64,000 nucleotides of DNA, from the NCBI RefSeq assembly GCF_013328345.1, contig NZ_JABULX010000013.1, positions 1 to 64,000 on the forward strand, given 5' to 3'. The position numbers and the translations under genes are program-made. This DNA is from Marinifaba aquimaris (GTDB taxonomy: Bacteria > Pseudomonadota > Gammaproteobacteria > Enterobacterales > Alteromonadaceae). Under the pieces are notes generated by a model, which made no database searches, was not told where the DNA came from, and saw only the letters and a program-made list of their open reading frames with translations. Shown here piece after piece: positions 17,904 to 31,300 of this stretch; positions within the stretch are counted from its first letter, which is position 1; the number at the start of each line of letters is the position of its first letter.

Positions 17904-20900
17904 ATGAAGAATGGTTACGCAGTAAATAGTCGCAGTGAAGAGCAGCAATTGGGAGAGCACTTTAAGCTACATCCCGCCCAAGAAAATATTCATCTCGAAC
18001 AGTTACTGAATCCAAATAACCCATTATTTAATTTAGCTTGGTGTCAACGTGTCGAAAGCCATATTGATCCAGCGTTATTTCAGCAAGCTTGGCACTTATT
18101 GTTCCAGCATCTAGACGTACTGCGCACCCAATTCACTGCATCTGATGCCGCATTACCACTGCAATCATTTGATAGACAAGCTCTACCTGAACCTGCGTTA
18201 CAATTTTTAGATTTTTCAGCAAAAAATAACCCTGAGCAAAGTATTCATCAATGGATGAAAGAGGACCTTCACCAAGTTAGGGACTATTTATCGGAATGTG
18301 TTTTCCAGATCACCTTATTTAAACAAAGTGACAGCGTTAGCATTATTTATTTTCGCTTTCATCACATTATTAACGACGGTGTTGGCATTTATGAACTATC
18401 AGAACTGTTTCATAAACTCTATGATTGCCTCGCTAATCAAAAATCAACAAGTTGGTTAGCAGACTTACCACAGTACCGAGAAGAGATCGATCTGGCACAG
18501 CGCTACATGCATTCACCTCGGTTCACCAAAGACCAAGCCTACTGGCAACAATTTGTTGAACAACATACCTTTTCGCGCTTACCTGTTCGCTATGAATCTA
18601 AGATTTCTGATATTCATAGCTTTGATTTATCAGCCCAGCTCGATAGCGAGTTAACCGCATTTTGTCAGCAGTACAGTCTCAGTCCACTTGCGGTCATTAT
18701 CAGTATCGTTAGCCTGTATTTTAGCCGCACCACAGATCAAAATCAGTTTGCTGTCGGCACAGTAGTGCATGGGCGTAGGAGAAAAGGGAAAGTACCCGCT
18801 TTAGGTATGTGCTCAAATGGTATTCCAGTGTCATGTGAGCGATTAGAAGCGATGAGTTTTCTTGAGCACGCTCAATTAATCGCTAAATCGATCAGACAGG
18901 CTTGGCGTCATAGTCAATTTCCTGCTAGCCATATCGCGCGTTTGAGTAACGAAGAGCAAAATAATTTATGTGACATTCAGGTTTTATATGATGCATTTTC
19001 ATCTTCGTTAAATGCCACCAATGTTAAATCTGTTCACCTTAATAACAATGCCGATATTCAACCTCTGCAAATTCGATTGCTCAATTATGAAGTTGATCCA
19101 GGGTTTAAGCTGAGAATTACTTACTCAACTCAATATTTTAATAAACAAGATATTACTCAACTCAGTGAACGACTCGTTTATTTATTACAAAGTGCTCTGG
19201 CTAAACCTGAGTTAGCTATTGAATCATTGCCTCTCATGCTAGAAAGAGAAGCCGATCTTTTATTAACTTCCCAAACCCGGTTAGCTAAAGTTTCTAACCA
19301 AAGTACAACGGTACATCAATGTTTTGCTGAACAAGCGCAAAACACACCAGATGCGATAGCGCTTACTTATCAAGATGAGTCTTTGACGTATCAAGCGTTA
19401 GATGAAAAAGCCAATAAGCTTGCTCAGGTGATTCGGGATACCTTTGAGCAAGGTCCAAAAGCCGATTCACTTATCGCGCTTTATTTAGATCGCAGTATAG
19501 ATATGGTCGTCAGCATGTTGGCGATAATGAAAGCAGGCGCTGCTTATGTGCCTATTGACCCTAGCTTTCCAAGTGAACGTGTCGCATTTATCTTAAATGA
19601 TACTAAGACTGAAATGGTATTAACTCAGCGTCACTTATTAACTGAACTGGAAGCTATCGCTGAAGATATACCAAGAAATATTCACCTCAATGCTCTTGAT
19701 ACGTTGGATTTATCTAATATTCAGTACCGTGATTTTGATGATAGTGATAACGCGGCAAGCGATCTGGCTTATGTCATTTACACCTCGGGCACAACGGGAC
19801 AGCCCAAAGGGGTAATGGTAGAGCATCGAAATCTGTGCCATTTAGTTGATGCGCAATCTAAAGCGTTTAATGCCAATCAGTGTCAAAGTGCTTTGGCTTT
19901 TGCTTCTTATGTTTTTGATGCCAGCGTGTCAGAAATCTTTGTTAGTTTATTGCAAGGCCACCAGCTTTATATCTGTGATGAAGCGCAGCGCCAAGACCCT
20001 TATTTATTGGGACAACTCATCGTATCAGAACAAATCGAACTGGCCACGATACCACCTATCTTTTTAGCTCAAATGCAGCTGAACGACTTATCTTCGCTAA
20101 AAACTTTAGTCAGTGCGGGTGAATCGCCATCATTAGGGTTACTCGAAAAGTTAAGTCAGGTTTGCAGTGTAATTAATGCGTATGGACCAACAGAGATAAC
20201 CGTATGTGCCAGTGCGCATTCGTTTAAACCGGGTGACATTGCAAACAACATAGGTTTGGCATTAGATAATGTCGATCTTTATATCTTAAATGCACAAGGT
20301 CAATTACAACCACCAGGCGAAGTCGGAGAGCTTTATATTGGTGGTGCCGGTGTTGCTAGGGGGTATTTAAATCGCGATGATTTAACTTCGCGCAATTTTA
20401 TTGCTAACCCTTTTTCAGCTGATTCAAAAACGGGTGCTCGCCTATACCGCACTGGCGACTTAGTTCGTTGGTTGATGGATGAAACAGGGGTACTAATCGG
20501 CTTGGAATACTTAGGGCGTAATGACCAGCAAGTTAAGATAAGAGGTCATCGCATCGAGCTAAGTGAGATTGTTCATGCGCTTGATAAGTATCAGGGAATT
20601 GAGCAATCAGCTGTTATTGATCTGGATGAAAAGGGCAATAAATCGCTTGCTGCTTATTATGTTGCACAAGCTAATATCGAGATTGATATTAATCAGCTAA
20701 ATCAATATTTAACGACCTTTTTACCTGATTATATGTTGCCCGCAAGCTTCACCCAAGTTGCGGTTATTCCCCGTACTTTAAATGGTAAGTTAGACAGAGC
20801 CGCTTTACCTAAAGTAAACAAAAAAATTACGACTAGCTATCAAGCACCACAATCATCGACAGAAAAACAACTGTGCTCTATTTGGCAGTCCTTGCTCGCA

Positions 20901-22370
20901 ATAGAACCAATCAGCGTTAATGATAACTTCTTCCGAATTGGTGGTGACTCAATTATTGCTATCCAATTAACCTCAAAGTTGCGAAAAGAGGGGCTTGATG
21001 TTCGGGTAAAAGATATTTTTGATAACCCAACTGTTTCACAGCTGAGCCGATTTGTAGCTGATGCGTCTGAGAAAGTGAGTATCGATGCAGAGCAAGGTAC
21101 ATTAAAGGGCGACTTTTCTTTATTACCAGTACAGCAATGGTTTTTTGATAAAGCACTTGATAACCCGCATCATTGGAATCAGGCCTTTAGATTAACATTG
21201 CCAAGTACTGTTACTGAGCACGCACTAGAGCGTGCACTTAGTGAGTTAGCACTGCAGCACGATATGCTGCGTTGTACCTTTACCCAAACAGCAACGGGTC
21301 AGGTTATTCAACGTTACTCGGCTGATAGTCAAGCTAGCATGGGCGAGTTTCTCAAATTTGATGTATCTGGACTCGATAAAAACAGCTTATTTGAACAGTT
21401 GTCATCATGGCAAAGCAGCTTTGACATTTTTGATGGTCCCCTTTGGCGAGCTATTCACTTAACAGGAGCTGGTTCAAACCAGCTGTTATTTATATTCCAT
21501 CACTTAGTGATTGATGCCGTCTCTTGGCGCATTATTAGCGAAGATCTTCAGCGTTTATTAGCAGGTGAGAAGCTAGAACGCAAAACGACGAGCTATCGTC
21601 AATGGGTCGATGCTGTTGAGCATTACGCCAAGCGCAATCTAACGGATGTGCAATATTGGCAAGCTGTTTTAGATGATTACAAGCTTAACGCTCCGTTAAA
21701 TTTGAACAAAACGGGGGCAGAACAAAGTGAATGTTTGACGCTAGATAGCTCAAACACAGCATCGCTTATCAATCAATCAAACAGCGCTTTTAATACTGAA
21801 ATTAATGACTTGTTGTTAAGTGCTTTGAGTGTGGCTTGTGCGCGCTGTTTTGATACTGAAGTGAATCATATTACTTTGGAAGGACACGGCCGAGAGACCA
21901 TTGCCGATGAAATTGATGTATCCAATACCTTAGGTTGGTTTACTACGTTGTACCCGGTTAGGCTTAAACACTACACAAATTTAGATGACCTAATTGTCCA
22001 CACCAAAGAAATGCTCCGAGCTATTCCGAGTAAAGGTTTAACGTATGGCGCATTAAAACAAAGTGGACATTTAGATAAGGCCGTATTACCCAACATTAGT
22101 TTCAACTACCTTGGTCAATTGGATGCGGGAAGTCGAGGTGATTGGCAAATTAATGCCCAAGATTGCGGCCCGTTATACGCCGAATCGAGCAGTGAGTTAT
22201 TGTTGAACATCAATGCCTTTATTCAAGATGGCCAGTTACAGCTTCACCTAGACTCGAAATTACCTGCTGCAACAACAGAGCACTTTATTTCAGCTTATCA
22301 AACCGCAATTAATGAGATTATCGAACATACGCTTAAAGTGGCGCAACAAGGTGGCATTTCTACACCAAGT
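17904..22370 (+). other. NRPS module 1: starter C - A (Tyr-like) - T - E
   Basis: The condensation domain is of the starter type, with HHIINDG at residues 153-159, so the first amino acid is probably N-acylated. A1 signature read against GrsA PheA: D-A-S-T-V-A-A-V-C-K, from FDASVSEIF, ATIPP, LVSAGES and INAYGPTEITVCAS. I recall this as a published Tyr signature; it is close to the Phe code DAWTIAAICK. T1 GGDS is at 1013-1016. E1 HHLVIDAVSW is near 1199 and intact, so a D-residue is expected. Confidence 0.85.
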
Positions 22371-25300
22371 GATTATAAGCTTGATGGCTTATCAGTAGAG
22401 GTCTTGCGAAAGTTACAGCAGCAATATCAAATCGAGGCGATTTATCCAGCCACTAGTTTACAGCAAGGTTTTATTTTCCATCACCTAAGTCAACCGAATG
22501 ATGATGCGTATAGTGTGCAGCTGTTGATGGACTACCATCAAGCACTCGACTTATCGCTTTATCAACAAGCTTGGGAGTTAGCATCTTTGCGTTTCCCAAG
22601 TTTGCGTATTGCTTTTGATTGGCAAAGTGACGGCTCTGCACTGCAAATTATAACCGCTGGCGCTAGCATCAAAGATCAACATTTTAGTTTCATTGATATT
22701 AGCGATAAACAAGAGTGTGAAAGAGCACGTTTAATTGCTGAAATTGAGCAAAAAGACAGAGCGTTAGGTTTTGATTTAAGTCAACCTGGTTTGTTGCGCA
22801 TTACTGTTATTAAACAATCTGAGTACTTATTTACCGTTCTAAAAACGGAGCATCACAGTATTGGTGATGGTTGGAGTAGTTCCATTTTAATGCAGGCAGT
22901 GCATGATAATTACAACCAACTCAAAAAACAGCAAACGCCTGAACTACTCATTGATAATGCTTATCTTCTGAGCCAAGAGTATAACCAAGAACAAAGTGGC
23001 ATCAGTGATGCTTTTTGGCAAGAAAATAGTCAGAGTTGGTCGACGGTTAACGATTTAAACGCCTTGTTTACCAATCGCATCGACCTTAATCAAACTAAGG
23101 TTTTACATAACCCTGCAGAGCAAGAGTTGTGTTTAGCCGGAGAGCAATATCAACAACTAAAAACGAAATGTCGCCAATTAGGTGTGACAGTCAATGTGGC
23201 CTTACAATTTGCCTGGCATAAATTAATACAGGTCTACACTCAAGATACACAAACTATCGTCGGGACAACGGTATCTGGTCGAGATATTCCTGTATTAGAT
23301 GTAGAGACCAGTGTCGGTTTGTATATCAATACGCTACCACTTGCACTTGAGTGGGACGATAATCAAACGGTTGAGGCCTTACTTAAAACGATTCATCAGA
23401 AAATTGCTGACATCAATAGCCACAGTGCGAGTGAGCTTGGTCGCTTACAGCAAAATGGCGAGCGCTTGTTCCACAGCTTATTTGTTTTTGAAAACTATCC
23501 ACTTGCAAAAGAAAACTCAACTGGGATTGAAACCGATTACCAACTAAAAGCGGCAAGAGAGAAGCTCGACTACCCAATAGCAGTCGTTGCTTTTGAAAAG
23601 TCTGATGCCTTAGTCATTAAACTAAAATACGACTTAGATTGGTTGGATGCCTCACATAGCTCGGTGTTATTAAACCAGCTCAATCGCATTTTATCTGTTG
23701 TCGTTGAACAATCTGACATTGAGCATCAGCTGATAAGTTTATCGCAGCTTGAACAATATCAAACGTTGGTAAAAGCTGCCGTTAAACCTTGCGAGCAGCA
23801 AGATGTAATCAAGCGGTTCGAACACTTTGCAATAGCGCAACCTAACAGCGTAGCGCTGACTTATGAAAATGAAGATATTACTTATCAGGCGTTAAATCAA
23901 AAAGCCAACCAGCTAGCAAGAGCCATTAAAAAAGCACAAGGGCAAACTAGTGGTGAGCAATTAGTGGGTTTATATCTAGATTCAAGTCCTGAGCTCATCA
24001 TCAGTATACTTGCTGTGCTAAAGGCGGGCGCGGCTTATGTGCCTATTTCACCGAGCCAACCGCAAGCTCGTACCCAGTTTATACTTGAAGATACCCAGGC
24101 CTGCCTAGTTATCAGCCAAACTAAATACCTTTCTTTACTGAATGACTGTACAAGTAATTTAGTGACACAACCTCAAATAATCGAACTTGAACAGTTTAAA
24201 TTAAGCACTGATGTCAGTACTGATAATTTAGATGTGCCTATTTCGAGTTCAAACCTTGCTTATATTATTTATACATCGGGGACAACTGGTCGCCCTAAAG
24301 GCGTCATGATTGAACGCCGTGCATTGAGTGATCATATTAATGCGATGACTCCACTGTATGGTATTGATGGCGCTGAACGATTATTACTCTTTTCTAATAT
24401 CGTGTTTGATTGGGCACAAGAGCAAATATTTATAGCATTACTCAACGGTGTGCAATTATCTGTCTTGAAAGATAATCGCTTAACTTGTGAAGCCTTTATC
24501 GACCTTATTATTGAGCGAAAACTGACGGGTATTAATATTCCGCCAGTATTTGCTAAGGCAGTATTACCGACTTTATTTGCTGATGCCCAATTACTTGAAC
24601 GCACTGAATTAAAGCGCATTATTATTGGCGGTGAAGCTTTCCCTAAAACGGTTTTACACCATTGGCAAGCTTCACAAGCGCACCAAAAAATTAAATTATT
24701 CAATGCATATGGCCCAACTGAAGCCACGGTAACGAGCCATATTTATCAATTCGATGTTGAAAAAACGCTGCAGACAAATACGCTTGGCTCGCATATTGGA
24801 GATGGCTTTAGTTTAGTCTTAGATAAAAACCAAAATATTCAACCAGTTGGTGCAGTAGGGGAACTCTATATCACAGGGTCTCGACTGGCTCGTGGCTACT
24901 TAAATAAGCCTGATTTAACCGAACAATTTTTTATTGCTAACCCATTTGAGTCAGGTTCTTCTGTTTATCCCAAAATGTATAAAACAGGGGACTTGGTTCG
25001 TCAGTTGCCAAAAGGAAATAAGACTGGCGGTTGCTTTGAATACATTGGACGTATTGATAATCAAGTTAAGATCCGCGGCTATCGTATTGAGCTTGCAGAA
25101 ATAGAAAGTGTAATTGCTGAGTTAACGTCAGTGAAGCAAGTGGCCGTTATCGATTACACCAAAAATGATAATAAGTATTTGGTTGCCTACTTGGTGCCAG
25201 AATTGAGTACTCAACTTGATTTAGCCGCTTGTCAGTCATTACTAGCTGAACGCTTACCAGACTATATGTTGCCGTCTTATTTTGTTGAGTTAGCCCATAT

Positions 25301-28300
25301 TCCGGTCAATAACAGTGGTAAATTAGACCGTTCAAAATTACCTGAACCTGAGTTGTCCCAAAATTCGCAATATGTTGCGCCAACAGGTCAATTAGAGAGC
25401 GCGTTATGTGATATTTGGCAGCATTTATTGGGGATAGAAAAAGTCGGTGTCGTTGATAACTTTTTTGCCCTAGGTGGTAACTCCATGGCTGCTTTGAAGT
25501 TGATCTCTAAAGTACGTCAAGCATTGTCGATAGATATTGGTTTAAACCTCATTTTTGAATACAAAACGATTAGGGGGATTGCGAACCATATCGATACTGA
25601 GCAAGTGATTAATATTCCGCGCTCGGAAAGTAGCCAATACCCGCTGTCTTTTGCTCAGCAAAGGCTGCGTTTTATCGAAGCGTTCGAACAAGGCTCAAGT
25701 GCTTATCACATTCCATATTTAGTCAGATTAGATGACGATGTGCAATTGGACGTTTTACGCGATGCAATTAACTATATCGCCGATCGTCATCCAATACTTA
25801 AAACCATTTACTCAGATACCCATCAGCAAGTGTTAGATGACCAGGTTAACTTCAAAGCGTGCCAATTTACGGATCAAACATCATTACTGGTTTTATTAAA
25901 ATCCGAAATAGAACAGGTTTTTGATTTAGGATCTGAACTGCCATTTCGCGTTGTTCACTATCAGGGCATAAATGAGCGCTATTTACTATTGCTTTGGCAT
26001 CACATTGCTTTTGACGGTTGGTCGATGAACATTTTTGTCGATGAGTTAGCCTGTATTTACCCTGCGATATGTAAACAGCAACCAATCGATTTACCTAAGT
26101 TGCCAATCAGCTATGGCGATTACGCAAGTTGGCAGCATGACTATATTCAGGGAGAGGTATTAAATACCCAGATAGAATATTGGCAAAAAACCTTGCTCGA
26201 TTTTGAGAGCTTGGCACTACCGACTGATAAACCTCGCTTAAAAGAGATGGACTACCAAGGCGCCGATCTTCACTTTGAATTGCCAGAGGTGTTATCAGAA
26301 CAGCTTCGCGAATTAGCAAAAGAGCAGCAAACAACCTTGTATACGGTTTTACTCAGTGCTTTTTATATTATGATTGGCAGGTTATCTGGTCAGAGTGATT
26401 TAATTATAGGGACCCCATCTGACAATCGTGAATTTGCCCAAACCCAGTCTATCATAGGCTTTTTTGTTAACTCATTGGCATTAAGAGCTCAATTTGATGG
26501 GGCGGTTTCAGTTGTCGATTTTATTGCTCAAGTACACGATGTTGTCAGACAAGCAAAAGCGCATCAACAGTTGCCATTTGAAAAGCTTCTCGATGTATTA
26601 AGCATTGATCGCGATCCATCAAGACACCCTGTTTTTCAAGTTTTGTTCAGCTTACAAGCATCCGCTTCAGTTGATGACGCTGCACTGCCGTTTAAGTCAA
26701 CCTCATTACTTGAGGATGTGTATAGCCCAGCTAAATTTGATCTGAGTTTGATTCTAGATGACAGTAACGCGACGATAAAAGCTGCATTTAACTATGCGAT
26801 TAGCTTGTTTGACGAAACTAGTATTGCTCGAATGGCGACTATGTATCAGCTGATCGTACAGAGTTTTGTCGAAGATGCTCGTCAGCCGATAGGTACAATT
26901 TCACTGCTATGTGAACAAGACCGTCAGTTACTTCTGCAGATAAACAAACAAGCTTTACCGTATCCCGATAGTAAAAGTTTGGTGCAATTGTTTTCCGAAC
27001 AAGCGCTCGCAACACCTGATAACACGGCGTTAATTTTGAACGGTAACAAGTTAAGTTATGCCGAACTTGAGCAAAGATCTAACCAATTAGCGCATTACAT
27101 TGGCCATGTATACCAACAGCAAAAAGCGCAGCCTCTTACGAAAGGAAGTTTGATTGCTACCTACCTAGATCGCAGTTTTGAGCTCGTTATTAGTATGTTA
27201 GCAATATTGAAATCAGGTGCGGCCTATGTACCTATATCATCTGATTACCCTGCAGAGCGTTGCCAGTTTATGCTCGAAGATACAGCTGCATCTATGGTGC
27301 TCACCGAAGCTGCATTTAACCAACGATTAACTTTGTGGTTAGAGCAAAGCAGTAGTGAAAGTATCTTAATTGATGTTGATCATGTACAGGTTTCGATGCA
27401 AGAAAAAACGCCACTAGCGATCCCTGTTACGTCTACTGATCTTGCTTATGTTATGTATACCTCGGGAACAACGGGTAAACCTAAAGGGGTCAAAGTCCCT
27501 CATCGCGCGGTTGTTTCGCTTGTTTGCAACAATAATTTCGCTGAGCTTGATGCAAGCGATGTGTTTTTACAATTATCTAACCCTAATTTTGATGCGGCTA
27601 CTTTTGAAATTTGGGCGCCGCTTTGCCATGGTGCTAGTTTAGTTCTGCCACAAATAGAGGGTACGGTTAGTGTGGCGCAATTGGCGCATTACCTTGAGCA
27701 TGAAAAGGTCAGTGTGCTTTGGTTGACGCGTGCTTTATTTGATCACTTATACAACCAAGATCATGATTTATTTGCCTCTTTACAATACTTATTAGTGGGT
27801 GGCGAAGCGCTAACGGCTAATTTAATTGACCAGCTCATTAAACAGCCAAATCGACCGCATAAGATACTCAATGGCTATGGACCTACAGAAAGTACTACTT
27901 TCACTACAATTTATGATTGCGATCAATTTAATTTAGATATATCAGCCAACAACTCGGTACCAATTGGCCAAGCGATCAATACTCGCCAGCTCTATGTTTT
28001 ATCTCCTGAGCAACAGTTATTACCAATTGGCGCTAAAGGTGAGTTGTATATATCTGGTGCTGGTTTAGCCACAGGTTACCTCAACCGAGAAACACTGACA
28101 GCTGAGCGATTTATTGAGAATGTTTTTGCTAGTGAAGACGATCTCGAAAAAGGTTACACGCGTTTGTATAAAACTGGCGATTTGGTCCGTTGGTTAACCG
28201 ATGAAGAGGGTAAGCCCAACGTTCTTGAGTACTTAGGGCGAAATGATTGCCAAGTGAAAATTCGCGGTTATCGAATCGAACTAGGCGAAGCTGAAGTAGC

Positions 28301-31300
28301 GCTATGTCAGTTAGACGGAGTAGAACAAGCTATTGCGCTGGATTATCAAAGAGCAGGCAATAACACACTTGTTGCTTATATTTGTGCTCAAGCCGGTGTT
28401 AATTTAGATCTAAACAACTTACGCATGGCGCTATCTGAGTCTTTACCCGATTACATGGTACCGGCGAGTTTCACGTTAATTGATGCAATACCGCTGACAT
28501 TAAATGGCAAATTAGATCGAGCCAAGTTGCCTGAGCCGGTATTTACTAACAGCGATGATTATGTTGCACCAAGAAATGAATTAGAAACCTTACTGTGTCA
28601 GGTATGGCAAGAAGTGTTGGGTATAGAAAAAGTGGGTATTCAAGATAACTTTTTCCGTATCGGTGGCGATTCAATTATCAGTATTCAACTGACTTCATCA
28701 CTTAGAAAGCACGACTTAAATGTCCAGGTTAAGGATATCTTTAATGCATCCACTGTTGAGAAGTTAGCGGTGTTACTCGCTAAACCTACTGACAGTGTTT
28801 CGATTGAAGCAGAGCAAGGTGAGTTAACTGGCGAATTTAGCTTATTGCCAATTCAGCAATGGTTTTTCGATAAATCATTGTCAAATCAACAGCACTGGAA
28901 TCAGGCGTTCATGTTACAGATTCCGGCTGATATTAAAGTAGATGATATCCATAGTGCTATTGCGTCTTTAACTGAGCAGCACGATATATTGCGCTGTGTA
29001 TTCAATGGCAGCGATAGACAAGAATATCTACCGACAGATTCTCAATTGAACGCACCGCTAGTCGAAGTGGATGTGTCGTCATTAGATAGTGAACAGTTTC
29101 AGCAAAAATTAACCCAGTTACAAAGTCACTTTGATATTGAGCGTGGCCCATTATGGCAAATTGCCCATTTAACTGGCTTTGATGATGGTAGCTGCCGATT
29201 GTTTTTTGCATTTCATCACTTAATTATTGATGCTGTTTCTTGGCGTATTATTGCTGATGACATGCAAAGTTTATTGACGGGTCAGTCGTTGCCAGAAAAA
29301 ACCAGCAGCTATCGTCAATGGGTCGATGCGATTAATTCATATGCTAAAAAATACGATAATGAATTAGATTATTGGGAAAGTGTAATAAGCGAAGCTGATT
29401 GCAATGTGGTTGCTGAACCTGCAAAGAGCGCTATTACTCTTGACGTAAAACTCGATAGTGAGAAAACAGACCAGTTATTACAACAATCAAATAATACCTA
29501 CAACACGGAAATTAATGACTTGTTGTTAAGTGCTCTTTGTCTCGCAGCAGAGCGCACATTTAAACAAGATAGTTACCTTGTAAAACTCGAAGGCCATGGT
29601 CGAGAAGCGATTGACGAGCGCTTAGATGTATCGAGAACCGTGGGTTGGTTTACTTCACTTTTCCCTGTGAAGCTAACGACTCAGAGCGCGTTATCCGACT
29701 TAATTATTCACACCAAAGAAATGCTAAGAGCCATTCCAAATAAAGGGATAGGTTTTGGCGCAATGCAAAATAAAGCGCTTAATTGCGCTGTTGAATCATT
29801 GCAAATTAGCTTCAATTACCTTGGGCAGTTAGATGCAAATCAAACGGCTGATTGGCAAATCAATGCGGGGAATTGTGGTCAGCAAATTATCGATAGTACC
29901 AGTGATGATGTTTTACTGAATATTAACGGTGCGGTGCAGCTTGGTTGTTTATCTTTCCGTTTAGATTGCCGATTTGATCGTGAACTAAGTCAGCATTTTG
30001 CAACCCATTTTGAGCAAGCATTAATTGATGTTATTCAACATACCTGTGATGTTTCTGTTGATGGTGGGCAAGCAACTCCAAGTGATTATCAGGTTGAAAA
30101 CTTATCGATACCTTTATTAAAGCAGTTGCAACAAACGTATCAAATAGAAGCGATTTATCCTGCTACGAGTTTGCAACAAGGTTTTATTTATCATCATTTA
30201 AGTCAGCCTAATGATGATGCATATCGCGTCCAGCTATTAATTGATTATCATCAAGACCTTGATATCCAAGCCTATAAAAAAGCTTGGAGTATGGCATCAA
30301 TGCGCTTCCCAATTTTGCGTACTGCTTTTAACTGGCAGCAAGATGTTATTCAAATTATCAGCTCACAAAATAGCATTGGTGAAAGCCAGTTCAATTATCT
30401 TGATATCAGTGATTTTAGTGAACACGAGCGCGAACAGAAGATTGCTGAGATCCAAGAAAAAGACAGGCTCATTCCATTCGATTTGAGTCAACCTGGGTTA
30501 ATTCGATTTACCATTATTAAACAAGCTGAGTCGTATTACACGTTACTAAAAACAGAGCACCACAGTATTACTGATGGCTGGAGCACACCTGTTTTAATGC
30601 AGGCTGTCCATGATAACTACAATGAGCTGGTAAATGGCCGACTTCCTCAGTTCCAAGAGGATAAGGCTTACACTGCGACACAAGCTTACCTATTTGAACA
30701 AAAAGAGACGGCACAAACTTATTGGCAACAAGCCCAACTTGGTTTTGAGCAAGCGAATGATATTAACGGTTTGCTCAGTCAAACCATTGATTTAACGCAA
30801 GTTAGAGCGGTTGAGCAACCTGCGGCTGAACAACTTCGTATCGAAGGAGATGACTACGCCAAGCTTAAATCAATGTGTTTATCTGAAGGGGTAACCATAA
30901 ACGTGGCGTTGCAATTTGCTTGGCACAAGTTGTTGCAAACATATTGTCGCGATTCACAAACGATTGTGGGTACAACAGTATCGGGTCGAGATATTCCTGT
31001 TGAAGGCATCGATACGAGTGTTGGTCTTTACATTAATACTTTGCCGCTTTGGGTTAACTGGCAAGATGAAGCAAATGTGTTAACTGTTCTACAGCAAATC
31101 CAGAAAAATATTGCTGATATTAATACATATTCAGGCATGTCTCTGGGGCAAATCCAGCAAAATGGTGAGCGACTTTTCCACTCGCTATTTGTTTTTGAAA
31201 ACTATCCGCTAGACAAATCGGTCAAGACTCAGGGTATTGAAAAAGATGTGGTGCTCAGAGCGGCTATCGAAAAAACAGACTACCCATTGTCACTTATCGC

